The position numbers and the translations under genes were made by a program. DNA of 6,720 nt from positions 1-6,720 of the forward strand of contig DFDV01000184.1 of the NCBI GenBank assembly GCA_002369025.1, read 5' to 3'. Source of the stretch: Treponema sp. UBA3819 (GTDB taxonomy: Bacteria; Spirochaetota; Spirochaetia; Treponematales; Treponemataceae). Positions 1-6,585 of this stretch are shown one piece after another. The notes below the pieces were generated by a model, which saw only the letters and a program-made list of their open reading frames with translations, was not told the origin of the DNA and searched no databases. Positions within the stretch are counted from its first letter, which is position 1; each line of letters begins with the position of its first letter.

Positions 1-2
1 AA

Positions 3-638
3 TTCGGCGTATTTGCCGGGCTTACCTCCTTCCAGAATGTCATCTTGAATTTCGGATTTTACTACAATTTTACGCCCAGCAGTTTTTTGCCCGAAGCCCG
101 TGTTGAGCGTAACGATGAAGATGAATTCAAAAAACAATCCACAAAATATGCACTTGGTGTAAGCGGCGGTTATTATTTTAACGGAATTGGGCTGGGAATC
201 TACGGAGACCTGATTACCGGCCTTACCAATGAATACATCGGAACCGTAAAATACTATGACGACAACGGAAACCTTGTTTCAAGCAAAACCACTACCATTG
301 TGAGGGGTGCAACACCTGTTAAATACAAAAACAACTACCCCAAGCGAACAGACGAATACACATCAGAAGCCGTACCCCTCTACAGCCAGCTCCGCCTGCT
401 TTACGATGTGAACAAAAACGTTCAGGCTTCATTCAACTTTAAGATTCGCACAATGATAAGAGACTCTTCTCAAACCTGGCTCACCTTCTACCCAAAGGTA
501 AAATTCAGTCTCCCGTCAAAACTCGGAGACATTTCTGCCGGCCTGCGTCTGGACATGAACCGCACCCGCTATGCAGACGGTTTTTCCAGCATCGCAGTTC
601 CTCTTACCTACACCTATAAGTTCAAGCAGAAATTCTAG
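3..638 (+). CDS. Outer-membrane beta-barrel-like protein, C-terminal part (5' end outside the window)
   Basis: The reading frame is open from the first complete codon in the window to the TAG at 636-638, so the real start lies upstream; the TTG at 45 is simply an internal Leu codon. About 211 residues are visible. They show repeated short stretches of alternating hydrophobic and polar residues rich in Tyr, Phe and Gly, separated by polar, charged loops (for example around the NDEDEFKK segment). The chain ends in a Tyr/Lys-rich strand finishing in Phe, the usual C-terminal signature of outer-membrane barrels recognised by the BAM machinery. I do not recognise a specific family. The stop is 25 bases before the next start, so the gene is probably co-transcribed with the VTC and DUF4956 genes and may be their outer-membrane partner. 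That role is inferred from position only. The barrel assignment is fairly likely but not proven. Confidence 0.65.
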   Translation, partial: FGVFAGLTSFQNVILNFGFYYNFTPSSFLPEARVERNDEDEFKKQSTKYALGVSGGYYFNGIGLGIYGDLITGLTNEYIGTVKYYDDNGNLVSSKTTTIVRGATPVKYKNNYPKRTDEYTSEAVPLYSQLRLLYDVNKNVQASFNFKIRTMIRDSSQTWLTFYPKVKFSLPSKLGDISAGLRLDMNRTRYADGFSSIAVPLTYTYKFKQKF

Positions 639-651
639 CGGATTTTTACAG

Positions 652-657
652 AGAGGA
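652..657 (+). promoter_or_regulatory. Ribosome binding site for the VTC-domain gene
   Basis: AGAGGA lies 6 bases before the ATG at 664. It supports that start over the upstream in-frame start at 571, which would lie inside the preceding barrel gene and add 31 residues with no resemblance to the VTC domain. Confidence 0.6.
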
Positions 658-663
658 ATCGTC

Positions 664-1392
664 ATGGCAATCGAAGTTTTTAACCGGCGGGAAATCAAGT
701 ACATGCTTACTGATGACGACAAGGAAGCTTTGCTTGGCATCATCAGCGAATACATGGACTCTGACCCCTTCAATAAAGGCGGCAAGACCTATTCCATCAG
801 CAATCTCTACCTTGATACGGATGCTGATGAATTAATCCGCAAATCACTGGAAAAGCCCAAGTTCAAGGAAAAAATCCGTCTGCGAAGTTACGGACAGGTC
901 AGTCTGCAGGACAAGGTCTTTCTGGAAAGCAAAAAAAAGTTCAACGGAGTGGTAAACAAACGGCGTACCAATTTTTTGCTCGGAGAAGTCTACAAGTATT
1001 TTGAGACGGGACTTATCCCCCAAAATCCCGGGGTAAAGATGAACAGGCAGGTGATGAAAGAAATTGACTACATCATGCACTTTTATCCCCTTAAGCCCCG
1101 TGTCTTTATCTCTTACGACCGTCTGGCCTTCTTTGAAAAAGGAAATTCGGATTTCCGCCTGACGATAGACACTAACATTCAGACACGCCGTACGGACTTG
1201 CGTCTGGATTCACCAGCCTACGGAAAACAGCTCTTACAACCAGGACAATGGCTCATGGAAGCAAAAGCCTTCAAGGCCTTCCCCCTCTGGTTTGTACGCT
1301 TTCTTTCCGGGCGCAGAATTTTCAACACTTCCTTTTCCAAATACGGAACGGAATACAAAGAGTACAAAAAAACTATTTTACAGGAGATATAG
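664..1392 (+). CDS. VTC-domain (polyphosphate polymerase-type, CYTH-like) protein
   Basis: The product is 242 residues, the size of a stand-alone bacterial VTC domain, without the SPX or membrane domains of yeast Vtc4. The tunnel-fold landmarks occur in order: RREIKY (8-13), NLYLDT (47-52), KIRLRSYG (70-77), FLESKKK (86-92), ISYDR (149-153), FRLTID (164-169), LMEAK (197-201) and SFSKYG (223-228). Charged residues matching the nucleotide/phosphate-binding and metal positions of Vtc4 appear kept: K12, R72, R74, K90, R153, R165, E199 and K226. Vtc4 makes polyphosphate from ATP, so this is probably a cytoplasmic, metal-dependent triphosphate or polyphosphate enzyme; the actual product of the bacterial form is not known from sequence. 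The start is the ATG after AGAGGA. The stop lies 2 bases before the DUF4956 start, so the two genes are very likely translationally coupled and their products may form a complex. Confidence 0.88.
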   Translation: MAIEVFNRREIKYMLTDDDKEALLGIISEYMDSDPFNKGGKTYSISNLYLDTDADELIRKSLEKPKFKEKIRLRSYGQVSLQDKVFLESKKKFNGVVNKRRTNFLLGEVYKYFETGLIPQNPGVKMNRQVMKEIDYIMHFYPLKPRVFISYDRLAFFEKGNSDFRLTIDTNIQTRRTDLRLDSPAYGKQLLQPGQWLMEAKAFKAFPLWFVRFLSGRRIFNTSFSKYGTEYKEYKKTILQEI

Positions 1393-1394
1393 TT

Positions 1395-2066
1395 ATGAAT
1401 ATTACAGATGGATTTTTGGTAAATGCTGAAAGTATGAACATTTTGTTCAGTATGGTAATGGGATTGATTGCAGGCGTCATTATCGCAGCCGGTTACATTC
1501 TTGCAAACAGCGGCAGAAAGTATTCAAAGAATTTTGTGATTACCGTTATGCTGCTTCCCGTAATCATGGCAATCATCATTCCCTTTATCGCAACAGACTT
1601 AAAGAAAACCCTCTCTCTGGCTGGCGTTTTTGCCCTTGTCCGTTTCCGCAGCATCCCCGGAGACTCAAAAGACATCCTCTACACATTTTTTGCGGCAGCG
1701 GCGGGACTTGTCATCGGTCTGAACAGTTATTTTCTGGGTTTTGTACTTGTTGTTCTTGTGAGCATACTTTATATCCTGCTTACCCGCTTCTGGAAAGTTG
1801 AAAACAAGCAGATTCTCAAAATTACCATTCCCGAAGACATGAACTACAAGGATGTATTTACTGACATTTTTGAAAAATATCTGGTAAAATACGGCGTAAA
1901 GAATGTTAAGACCAGCAACATGGGAACGCTCTTTACCATTTCGTATTGGGTTCAGCCAAAAGATGACTGCGACATTAAAGTATTCATCGATGAACTCCGC
2001 ACCCGTAACGGTAATCTGAACATCATTCTTGAAAACCCCGATGATCAGCTGGTGCCTGTTCTCTAG
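1395..2066 (+). CDS. DUF4956 family inner-membrane protein
   Basis: The product is 223 residues. The N-terminal half is membrane-embedded, with hydrophobic segments at about 15-36, 46-67, 94-110 and 112-131. Between them lies the conserved block GVFALVRFRSIPGD (77-90), followed by a Phe/Ala/Gly-rich helix. This LVRFRS-type motif is characteristic of DUF4956 and resembles the MgtC-like GALxxVRFR pattern. The C-terminal 90 or so residues are soluble and mixed alpha/beta, probably cytoplasmic. The start at ATG 1395 is preceded by AGGAGA (1382-1387) inside the end of the VTC gene; the longer in-frame start at 1248 lies deep in that gene and is rejected. The molecular function of DUF4956 is unknown. 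Frequent adjacency to VTC-domain genes in other bacteria suggests it anchors the VTC protein or works with it at the inner membrane. Confidence 0.87.
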   Translation: MNITDGFLVNAESMNILFSMVMGLIAGVIIAAGYILANSGRKYSKNFVITVMLLPVIMAIIIPFIATDLKKTLSLAGVFALVRFRSIPGDSKDILYTFFAAAAGLVIGLNSYFLGFVLVVLVSILYILLTRFWKVENKQILKITIPEDMNYKDVFTDIFEKYLVKYGVKNVKTSNMGTLFTISYWVQPKDDCDIKVFIDELRTRNGNLNIILENPDDQLVPVL

Positions 2067-2074
2067 GATCTGCC

Positions 2075-2914
2075 ATGAAAAAACTGATATTTTTAATTCT
2101 GATTCTTCCCCTGCTCACCTCATGCCTCAAAAAAACAGCTCCCGAAAAACTGAGGATTGATGGTTCCCAGGCACGTGAAGATTACGGACAGGAAATCATG
2201 ATTTCACCCATGGACAATGTGTCGATTGGCTCTCATATTATTACTATTGCGGCAGAGGAAGAAAATGTCACCTACACCATAAGCGGCTATTTTGACGGAC
2301 AGATTGTTACTTCTACAAAAAATACAGTCATCAAGCTGAATAACGCCTATCTGGAAAACACATCCGGTAAACCTGCCCTCCGCTGCAAGGCAAAAACTGA
2401 AATTTCAACGGCGGGAGGCAGTACAAACTATATCGTTTCCCGTGGCAGAGGTTGGGCAAAAAATGCTGCACTTTTAGGCTGGGGAGGCCTTATCCTTGGT
2501 GGAAGCGGAACCCTCTTCATAAACGGAAAAATCTGTCACGGCATAGAGGCAGAAAAAGTCAAAATCAAAGGTTCCGGTACAATCTATGTGCAGGGAACAA
2601 AGCGTGGCTCTGCCCTCTGCTGCGACATTTTTACTGTAGAAGCAGATAAAACTTTCTCGGCATACTTTCTGAATGCTAAAAACGGAATCAAGGCGGACGA
2701 AACCATAACAATCGCTTCTGGAAATTTCTACCTCTACAACAATGAGATTGCCCTCAAAACAGATTTTAAGCTGGATGAACCTGACAAAAACCACGGCATT
2801 ACCATTACAGGCGGAAGTTTTCACACCTACAAAAACAAGATTCTCTTCATTACGGAAGAAAGCGCCTATAACAATACCGGAGCTACCTTTACTGAAGAAT
2901 CAGACCCCGCGTAA
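2075..2914 (+). CDS. Lipoprotein with DUF4353-like (Cthe_2159-type) beta-helix carbohydrate-binding domain
   Basis: The product is 279 residues. It starts with a type II signal peptide (MKKLIFLILILPLLTSC); the lipobox LTSC places the lipidated Cys at 17, so the mature protein is membrane-anchored in the periplasm or at the surface. The rest resembles DUF4353: a TVIKLNNAYL strand near 84-93, NYIVSRG near 118-124, then beta-helix rungs with GGSGTLFI (142-149) and KGSGTIYV (165-172) exactly 23 residues apart, and a later IASGNFYLY rung. The founding member, Cthe_2159 of Clostridium thermocellum, is a beta-helix that binds cellulose and polygalacturonate. The ligand here is not predictable. The start is 8 bases after the DUF4956 stop and its AGGA overlaps that stop, so the gene belongs to the same operon. 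It is a paralogue of the next gene, about half identical by eye. A CC pair (182-183) in one rung replaces NC in the paralogue. Confidence 0.8.
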   Translation: MKKLIFLILILPLLTSCLKKTAPEKLRIDGSQAREDYGQEIMISPMDNVSIGSHIITIAAEEENVTYTISGYFDGQIVTSTKNTVIKLNNAYLENTSGKPALRCKAKTEISTAGGSTNYIVSRGRGWAKNAALLGWGGLILGGSGTLFINGKICHGIEAEKVKIKGSGTIYVQGTKRGSALCCDIFTVEADKTFSAYFLNAKNGIKADETITIASGNFYLYNNEIALKTDFKLDEPDKNHGITITGGSFHTYKNKILFITEESAYNNTGATFTEESDPA

Positions 2915-2963
2915 ACTACATTTTATCAGTTACCAAGTACGACTGCTTGCGCAAAGTTCTTAT

Positions 2964-2970
2964 AGGAGGA
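2964..2970 (+). promoter_or_regulatory. Strong ribosome binding site for the second beta-helix gene
   Basis: AGGAGGA with 3 bases (TTT) before the ATG at 2974. It fixes the start at 2974, which gives a perfect signal peptide, rather than the in-frame alternative start at 2947, which adds nine non-signal residues. It is much stronger than the AGGA of the preceding gene. Confidence 0.75.
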
Positions 2971-2973
2971 TTT

Positions 2974-3795
2974 ATGAAAAAGATTTTAACAAGCATTTTC
3001 CTGGCTATACTTGCCTTGAACCTTTCTTTTGCAGAAAAAGAACTTATTGATGAAGTGTCAGCCAGAGATTCCTACGGAAAAAGCTTTACGATTTCGCCAA
3101 AAGATTCTTCCGTAAAAATAAGTGACAGTCTTATAACACTGATGCCAAAACGCGAAAAAACCGAATATGTCATATCAGGTTACTTTAGCGGACAGATTGT
3201 AAACAAAACAAAAAACACCGTCATTAAGCTCAAAAATGCCTACTTGGAAGCCACTCACGGCGAGCCAGCCATTTTTGGTGAGGCAAAGACCGAGATTTCT
3301 TCTGTAAACGGCACCACAAACTATATCGTCTCCCGCGGTACAAGCGTTGCAAAAATAGGAGCCGTCCACTGCAAGAAAAATCTGGAAATCGGCGGAAGCG
3401 GCACCCTCTACATCAAAGGCGATGTCTACCATGCTATAAAAGCCGATGACATAAAACTCAAAGGAAGCGGCACCCTCTATGCCCAAGGCACAAAAAAAGG
3501 CTCCGCCATCAATTGCCACTCTCTGCTCGCAGAAAAGGATAAAAACTTTACCGCCTATCTCATAAACAGCAAAAACGGCATAAAAGCGGATAATTCCATC
3601 AGCATCGCTTCTGGAACTCTCCACCTGTACGACAACAACATTGCGCTAAAAACGGATACCGTGGAAGACACCCCGGGCGAAAGCCACAGCATCACACTTT
3701 CTGGAGGAAGCATTTACAGCCGCGGCAACACCACCCTTTACGAAACTGACAGAAACGCCTTCTCCTCAAAGGGCGCAAAAATCATAGAAAACTAA
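2974..3795 (+). CDS. Secreted DUF4353-like beta-helix protein, paralogue of the upstream lipoprotein
   Basis: The product is 273 residues. It starts with a type I signal peptide (charged MKK, hydrophobic 5-18, cleavage after SFA at about residue 20) and has no lipobox Cys, so it should be released into the periplasm or beyond. The mature part aligns with the preceding lipoprotein along nearly its whole length. Shared blocks include SGYFxGQIV, TKNTVIKL, TNYIVSRG, GGSGTL (140-145), KGSGTL (163-168), NGIKAD (201-206) and ALKTD (224-228). The GSGT turns are again 23 residues apart, as expected for rungs of a parallel beta-helix. Function is inferred as polysaccharide binding by analogy with Cthe_2159; no catalytic residues are recognisable. 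The gene is 59 bases downstream of its paralogue, with no clear promoter between them, and is followed by an intrinsic terminator, making it the last gene of the unit. It most likely arose by tandem duplication. Confidence 0.8.
   Translation: MKKILTSIFLAILALNLSFAEKELIDEVSARDSYGKSFTISPKDSSVKISDSLITLMPKREKTEYVISGYFSGQIVNKTKNTVIKLKNAYLEATHGEPAIFGEAKTEISSVNGTTNYIVSRGTSVAKIGAVHCKKNLEIGGSGTLYIKGDVYHAIKADDIKLKGSGTLYAQGTKKGSAINCHSLLAEKDKNFTAYLINSKNGIKADNSISIASGTLHLYDNNIALKTDTVEDTPGESHSITLSGGSIYSRGNTTLYETDRNAFSSKGAKIIEN
3394..3479 (+). repeat. Internal direct repeat encoding two beta-helix rungs
   Basis: The 17-base string GGAAGCGGCACCCTCTA occurs at 3394-3410 and again at 3463-3479, exactly 69 bases (23 codons) apart and in frame. 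It encodes the GSGTLY turn and strand of successive rungs. Identity at third codon positions as well suggests recent duplication or gene conversion between rungs. Confidence 0.7.
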
Positions 3796-3830
3796 CCCCT
3801 TCCGCTCCCTTTTTTTGCCATACGCATACA

Positions 3831-3864
3831 AAGGCATTCCGCTTCGGCAGAATGCCTTTTTTTT
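3831..3864 (+). terminator. Intrinsic terminator with UUCG tetraloop
   Basis: AAGGCATTC (3831-3839) pairs perfectly with GAATGCCTT (3850-3858). After a C/A mismatch, an inner GC/GC pair closes on TTCG (3843-3846), giving a C(UUCG)G tetraloop. A run of eight T follows (3857-3864). It lies 35 bases after the last beta-helix gene and separates that unit from the downstream barrel genes. Confidence 0.9.
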
Positions 3865-3956
3865 GTACAAAAGCGACATTTCATCACCCCTCGTCTCCTT
3901 TCTCCCGGCTCAAAAAAACCGTTGGTTTAAATACCCCACAAAATAGGAGGATTTTT
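3865..3956 (+). promoter_or_regulatory. Leader region of the tandem barrel genes, promoter presumed here
   Basis: A promoter for the next unit should lie here because a terminator precedes it and no gene overlaps it. I see a possible -10-like TAAATA (3928-3933) but no good -35 at normal spacing. There is a small inverted repeat AAACC-GTT-GGTTT (3916-3928) over the same spot, and a strong AGGAGGA (3945-3951) 5 bases before the ATG. The promoter placement is a guess; the ribosome binding site is clear. Confidence 0.35.
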
Positions 3957-5153
3957 ATGAAAAAAATCTTAAGCACAATGCTCGTTGGGGCATTGATTGC
4001 AGGGATTGCATTTGCCGAAGTAGGCTTCGAATACAAAGGCACTGCAATAGTCGGCAATACCACAAAAAATCTTGGCACAAACGAACTTAAGAGAACAGAC
4101 CAGTTCGCTCTGGGCGTAAAGAATGAAGTTGCTGGTGTTGAAATTGAATTTGATATTGAAGATAAGGCAGCCGCAGCAGGAAACGAATTCGTGCTGGACC
4201 ACTTCTATGGATATTTGACCTTTGGTCTTCCGGTAGGCAATCTGCAGATTACTTCCGGTAAATGGGATGCACGCTGGGTAGAGCGCGTAATCAAAGACCG
4301 TGGCGAGCTCCAGTCAGCTTACTACGAAGCTTTCAAGCCTGGTGTTATCGGTGGTTCAATCGCTACTGATATCGACAACCTGACAGGCAACAAGAACATG
4401 TCTACTGTTCTGGCATACACCATCAACGATGTTCTGCCGGGCAGCCTGATGTTCAAGTTTGGTCTGGTTGGTCTGCAGAACAAGGCATACGACGGAGCAA
4501 CAACAATCTATAACGAAGGTGCAAATGATGACACAGACATCCGCTCTGGTTTCGTTGGCCAGATTGCATACCGCATGGATGACCTGTTCAAGATCAATGT
4601 AGACTTCAAGACCCTCAAGCAGAATGCTTATGCATTCGGTGTTTTCCTGAGCCCGCTCATGCTCGAAAAACTCACTGCAACAGTAGGTTTCTCAATGGGT
4701 ATCCACAACCAGGGAGACAAGATTGCTGAGACAAAGCGCCAGGACAAGACAGAATGGGGCGTTGACCTGCGTTTGCGCTATGCAATTACTGAAAAGCTCG
4801 CAATTACAACAATGCACAACATTTCAGGACGCAAGTACACACCGAACTCAAAAAATACAACCGACACAGAAGTTGATACCATGGCAATGTGGAACATGAT
4901 TTCTGCATCATTGGTAGCTGGAGACAACATCCGCTTCCTCGCAACAGTTCAGAACAAGAACACAGACTGGAAGAAATCATACTACAACGCAGGTGCAGGA
5001 ACACAGGTATTCTCAATCACTCCTGCATGTGAAATCAAAATCAGCGACAGATCAAGATTCACTGCTGCATTTGATATTCGTTGGGATGGTGTAACACCGT
5101 ATGGCGGAACAGGCACTATTACACTGCCGTTGTATTTCATTTTCTCACTCTAA
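3957..5153 (+). CDS. Secreted outer-membrane beta-barrel (porin-like) protein 1
   Basis: The product is 398 residues. It starts with a type I signal peptide (MKKILSTMLVGALIAGIAFA, cleavage after residue 20). The mature chain has many short amphipathic strands with Tyr, Phe and Trp at their ends (for example LYGY-like HFYGYLTFGLP, VDLRLRYAI, LYFIFSL at the end), Gly/Asn/Asp-rich loops and a single Cys near the C-terminus. This is typical of a beta-barrel of roughly 16 or more strands. I do not recognise a named family. It shares a block with the next gene's product (WGVDLRLRYAI then LAITTMHN here; WSLDLRARYSI then LSISSFHA there), so the two are distant paralogues. The start follows AGGAGGA; the upstream in-frame extension reads through the terminator region and is rejected. 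Probably an abundant surface or porin protein; substrate unknown. Confidence 0.75.
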   Translation: MKKILSTMLVGALIAGIAFAEVGFEYKGTAIVGNTTKNLGTNELKRTDQFALGVKNEVAGVEIEFDIEDKAAAAGNEFVLDHFYGYLTFGLPVGNLQITSGKWDARWVERVIKDRGELQSAYYEAFKPGVIGGSIATDIDNLTGNKNMSTVLAYTINDVLPGSLMFKFGLVGLQNKAYDGATTIYNEGANDDTDIRSGFVGQIAYRMDDLFKINVDFKTLKQNAYAFGVFLSPLMLEKLTATVGFSMGIHNQGDKIAETKRQDKTEWGVDLRLRYAITEKLAITTMHNISGRKYTPNSKNTTDTEVDTMAMWNMISASLVAGDNIRFLATVQNKNTDWKKSYYNAGAGTQVFSITPACEIKISDRSRFTAAFDIRWDGVTPYGGTGTITLPLYFIFSL

Positions 5154-5186
5154 TTTGTTAGTGGGTTGTAAAGAAAGTAATTCTTT

Positions 5187-5192
5187 GGAGGA
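5187..5192 (+). promoter_or_regulatory. Ribosome binding site of the second barrel gene, next to a small hairpin
   Basis: GGAGGA lies 5 bases before the ATG at 5198. Immediately upstream, AAAGAA (5170-5175) and TTCTTT (5181-5186) form a perfect 6-bp inverted repeat with a 5-base loop. It is A/T-rich and weak, and lacks a T-tract, so it does not look like a terminator; the gene is probably co-transcribed with the preceding one. Confidence 0.55.
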
Positions 5193-5197
5193 ATTAG

Positions 5198-6547
5198 ATG
5201 AAAAAAATTATAACTGCACTTACATTAGGTGCATTGATTGGAACAGCAGCGTTTGCTGATGTTGAAGTAAGTCTGAACTACCGCCAGCGTGCAACAATGT
5301 TTGCTGCATATGAAGGCGAAAAGAAAGGCTTATTTGCTACAGATATTTACAACGGAAATGGTACTGATAACCTGAACTTCAACCTGTCAGGTGACATTGC
5401 TGCATTTGAATCACAGTTCGTAAGTGACCAGAATACAACAAGCAAAATCCGCGCAAAGAAACTTGCTGCTTCTTTGTTCCTCGGAAACCTGACTCTGTAT
5501 GCAGGTACATGGTCTGACGGTCTTGCAAACGGTGCATACCGCACAAAGGCTGACGGCGACGCAGGTAACCTGGAAGGTATCGACTTCGAATACAAGAAGC
5601 TCGGTTCTATCTTCGGAACTTCACCGTCAATCTTCGTTGACAACCCTGTAAACCACGTAAACAACGGTGGTGAAAACTACGCTGTTGGCGCTTCATACAA
5701 CCTGAAGTTCGACACAGGTGCTGTAAACCTCAAAGGTTTCTACATCTCTAACGAAAAGTCAGATACAACTAATAAAGACGCTGTTGGAACTGATAACAAC
5801 GACGGTTCATGGCAGGGACATGCTCTGAGCTTCCTCGTTGACGCACGCCAGGACAGCATCGGTCAGGCAGAACTGGTCTTCAAAGTAGGTCAGTCAAAAA
5901 TTGCGGATTCAGACGGAAAAAAGGGTGCTACTGCAATGGCATTCGGTCTCTATGCACAGCCCAAGATCATCAATCAGCTGATTCTGACATTTGGTGGTGC
6001 AGGTTCAGTAGTTGACAGCAAGTTCACCGACTGGTCTTTGGATTTGCGCGCACGCTACTCAATCATCCCCAACAAGCTGAGCATTTCTTCATTCCACGCT
6101 TTCAGCGCACTGACAAGCGATGGCGAGACGATTCTTGGCGCAGTTAAGAGTACAAAGGGTATTGCTGGTATTGACAAAGCACCTGAAACAGGTACTAACA
6201 TTGGTAAACTTTCACCTGTAGCAGTTCAGCGCGACAAGATTATGTCCAACAACATCATGATCCGCTACAAGGTTAACGACACACTGTCTTTGATCGGTAT
6301 CGCAGCTGACATGATTGGTTTCGGCAAATCAGGCGGAGCAGATGTTAAGACTGTAAAGAACGAAGACGCTGGTGCATGGGTACAGCTCCGCTTCTGCGGT
6401 TACGCACAGTTCTTTGCTGCTGGAAACGCTGCAATCACAACTGGTGTTGTATGTGCAATCAACGATGCAACTAACTACAAGGATGTTGACGGAAAAGCTT
6501 CATACTGGACTTGGGGCGTTCCGGTTATCCTCCGTGTTAAGTTCTAA
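5198..6547 (+). CDS. Secreted outer-membrane beta-barrel (porin-like) protein 2
   Basis: The product is 449 residues. It starts with a type I signal peptide (MKKIITALTLGALIGTAAFA, cleavage after residue 20), nearly the same as the preceding gene's. The mature part is rich in Gly, Asn, Ala and aromatic residues, with alternating-pattern strands (LNFNLSG, LTLYAGTW, VNLKGFYIS, LDLRARYSI, VQLRFCGY). It ends in VILRVKF, a C-terminal Phe strand typical of BAM-assembled barrels. Two Cys sit about 20 residues apart in adjacent strands near the C-terminus (LRFC and VVC) and could pair. All 11 arginines use CGC (9) or CGT (2), unlike the VTC gene, which also uses CGG, CGA and AGG; this points to high expression. 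It lies 44 bases after its distant paralogue and is followed by a double-hairpin terminator. Specific family and substrate are unknown. Confidence 0.75.
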   Translation: MKKIITALTLGALIGTAAFADVEVSLNYRQRATMFAAYEGEKKGLFATDIYNGNGTDNLNFNLSGDIAAFESQFVSDQNTTSKIRAKKLAASLFLGNLTLYAGTWSDGLANGAYRTKADGDAGNLEGIDFEYKKLGSIFGTSPSIFVDNPVNHVNNGGENYAVGASYNLKFDTGAVNLKGFYISNEKSDTTNKDAVGTDNNDGSWQGHALSFLVDARQDSIGQAELVFKVGQSKIADSDGKKGATAMAFGLYAQPKIINQLILTFGGAGSVVDSKFTDWSLDLRARYSIIPNKLSISSFHAFSALTSDGETILGAVKSTKGIAGIDKAPETGTNIGKLSPVAVQRDKIMSNNIMIRYKVNDTLSLIGIAADMIGFGKSGGADVKTVKNEDAGAWVQLRFCGYAQFFAAGNAAITTGVVCAINDATNYKDVDGKASYWTWGVPVILRVKF

Positions 6548-6553
6548 TCCAGC

Positions 6554-6579
6554 ACAAAACGGCCGCACGGCTGTTTTGT
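6554..6579 (+). terminator. First hairpin after the second barrel gene
   Basis: ACAAAAC-G-GCC (6554-6564) pairs with GGC-T-GTTTTGT (6569-6579), an 11-bp stem with one G-U pair and a GCAC loop. It starts 6 bases after the stop codon. The only T-run is inside the 3' arm, so it may act as an mRNA 3'-end stabiliser or a bidirectional terminator rather than a full terminator. Confidence 0.6.
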
Positions 6580-6585
6580 AAAGGC

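Noticed and set aside
571..663. Upstream extension of the VTC-domain gene
   Set aside because: In frame but inside the preceding barrel gene, unrelated to the VTC domain, and poorer than the ATG at 664 that has a ribosome binding site.
2474..2824. 116-codon open frame on the minus strand
   Set aside because: Antisense to the beta-helix lipoprotein gene with no independent start signal or recognisable domain; similar in origin to the frame in the paralogue.
2947..2954. Palindrome TTGCGCAA before the second beta-helix gene
   Set aside because: An 8-base palindrome with no extending arms is expected by chance, and no promoter elements surround it convincingly.
2742..3050. 102-codon open frame on the plus strand spanning the junction of the two beta-helix genes
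   Set aside because: It overlaps the end of one well-supported gene and the signal peptide of the next, out of frame with both, and has no plausible protein features.
3175..3624. 149-codon open frame on the minus strand
   Set aside because: It lies entirely within the second beta-helix gene, antisense to it, and lacks family resemblance; it is explained by the repetitive codon pattern of the coding strand.
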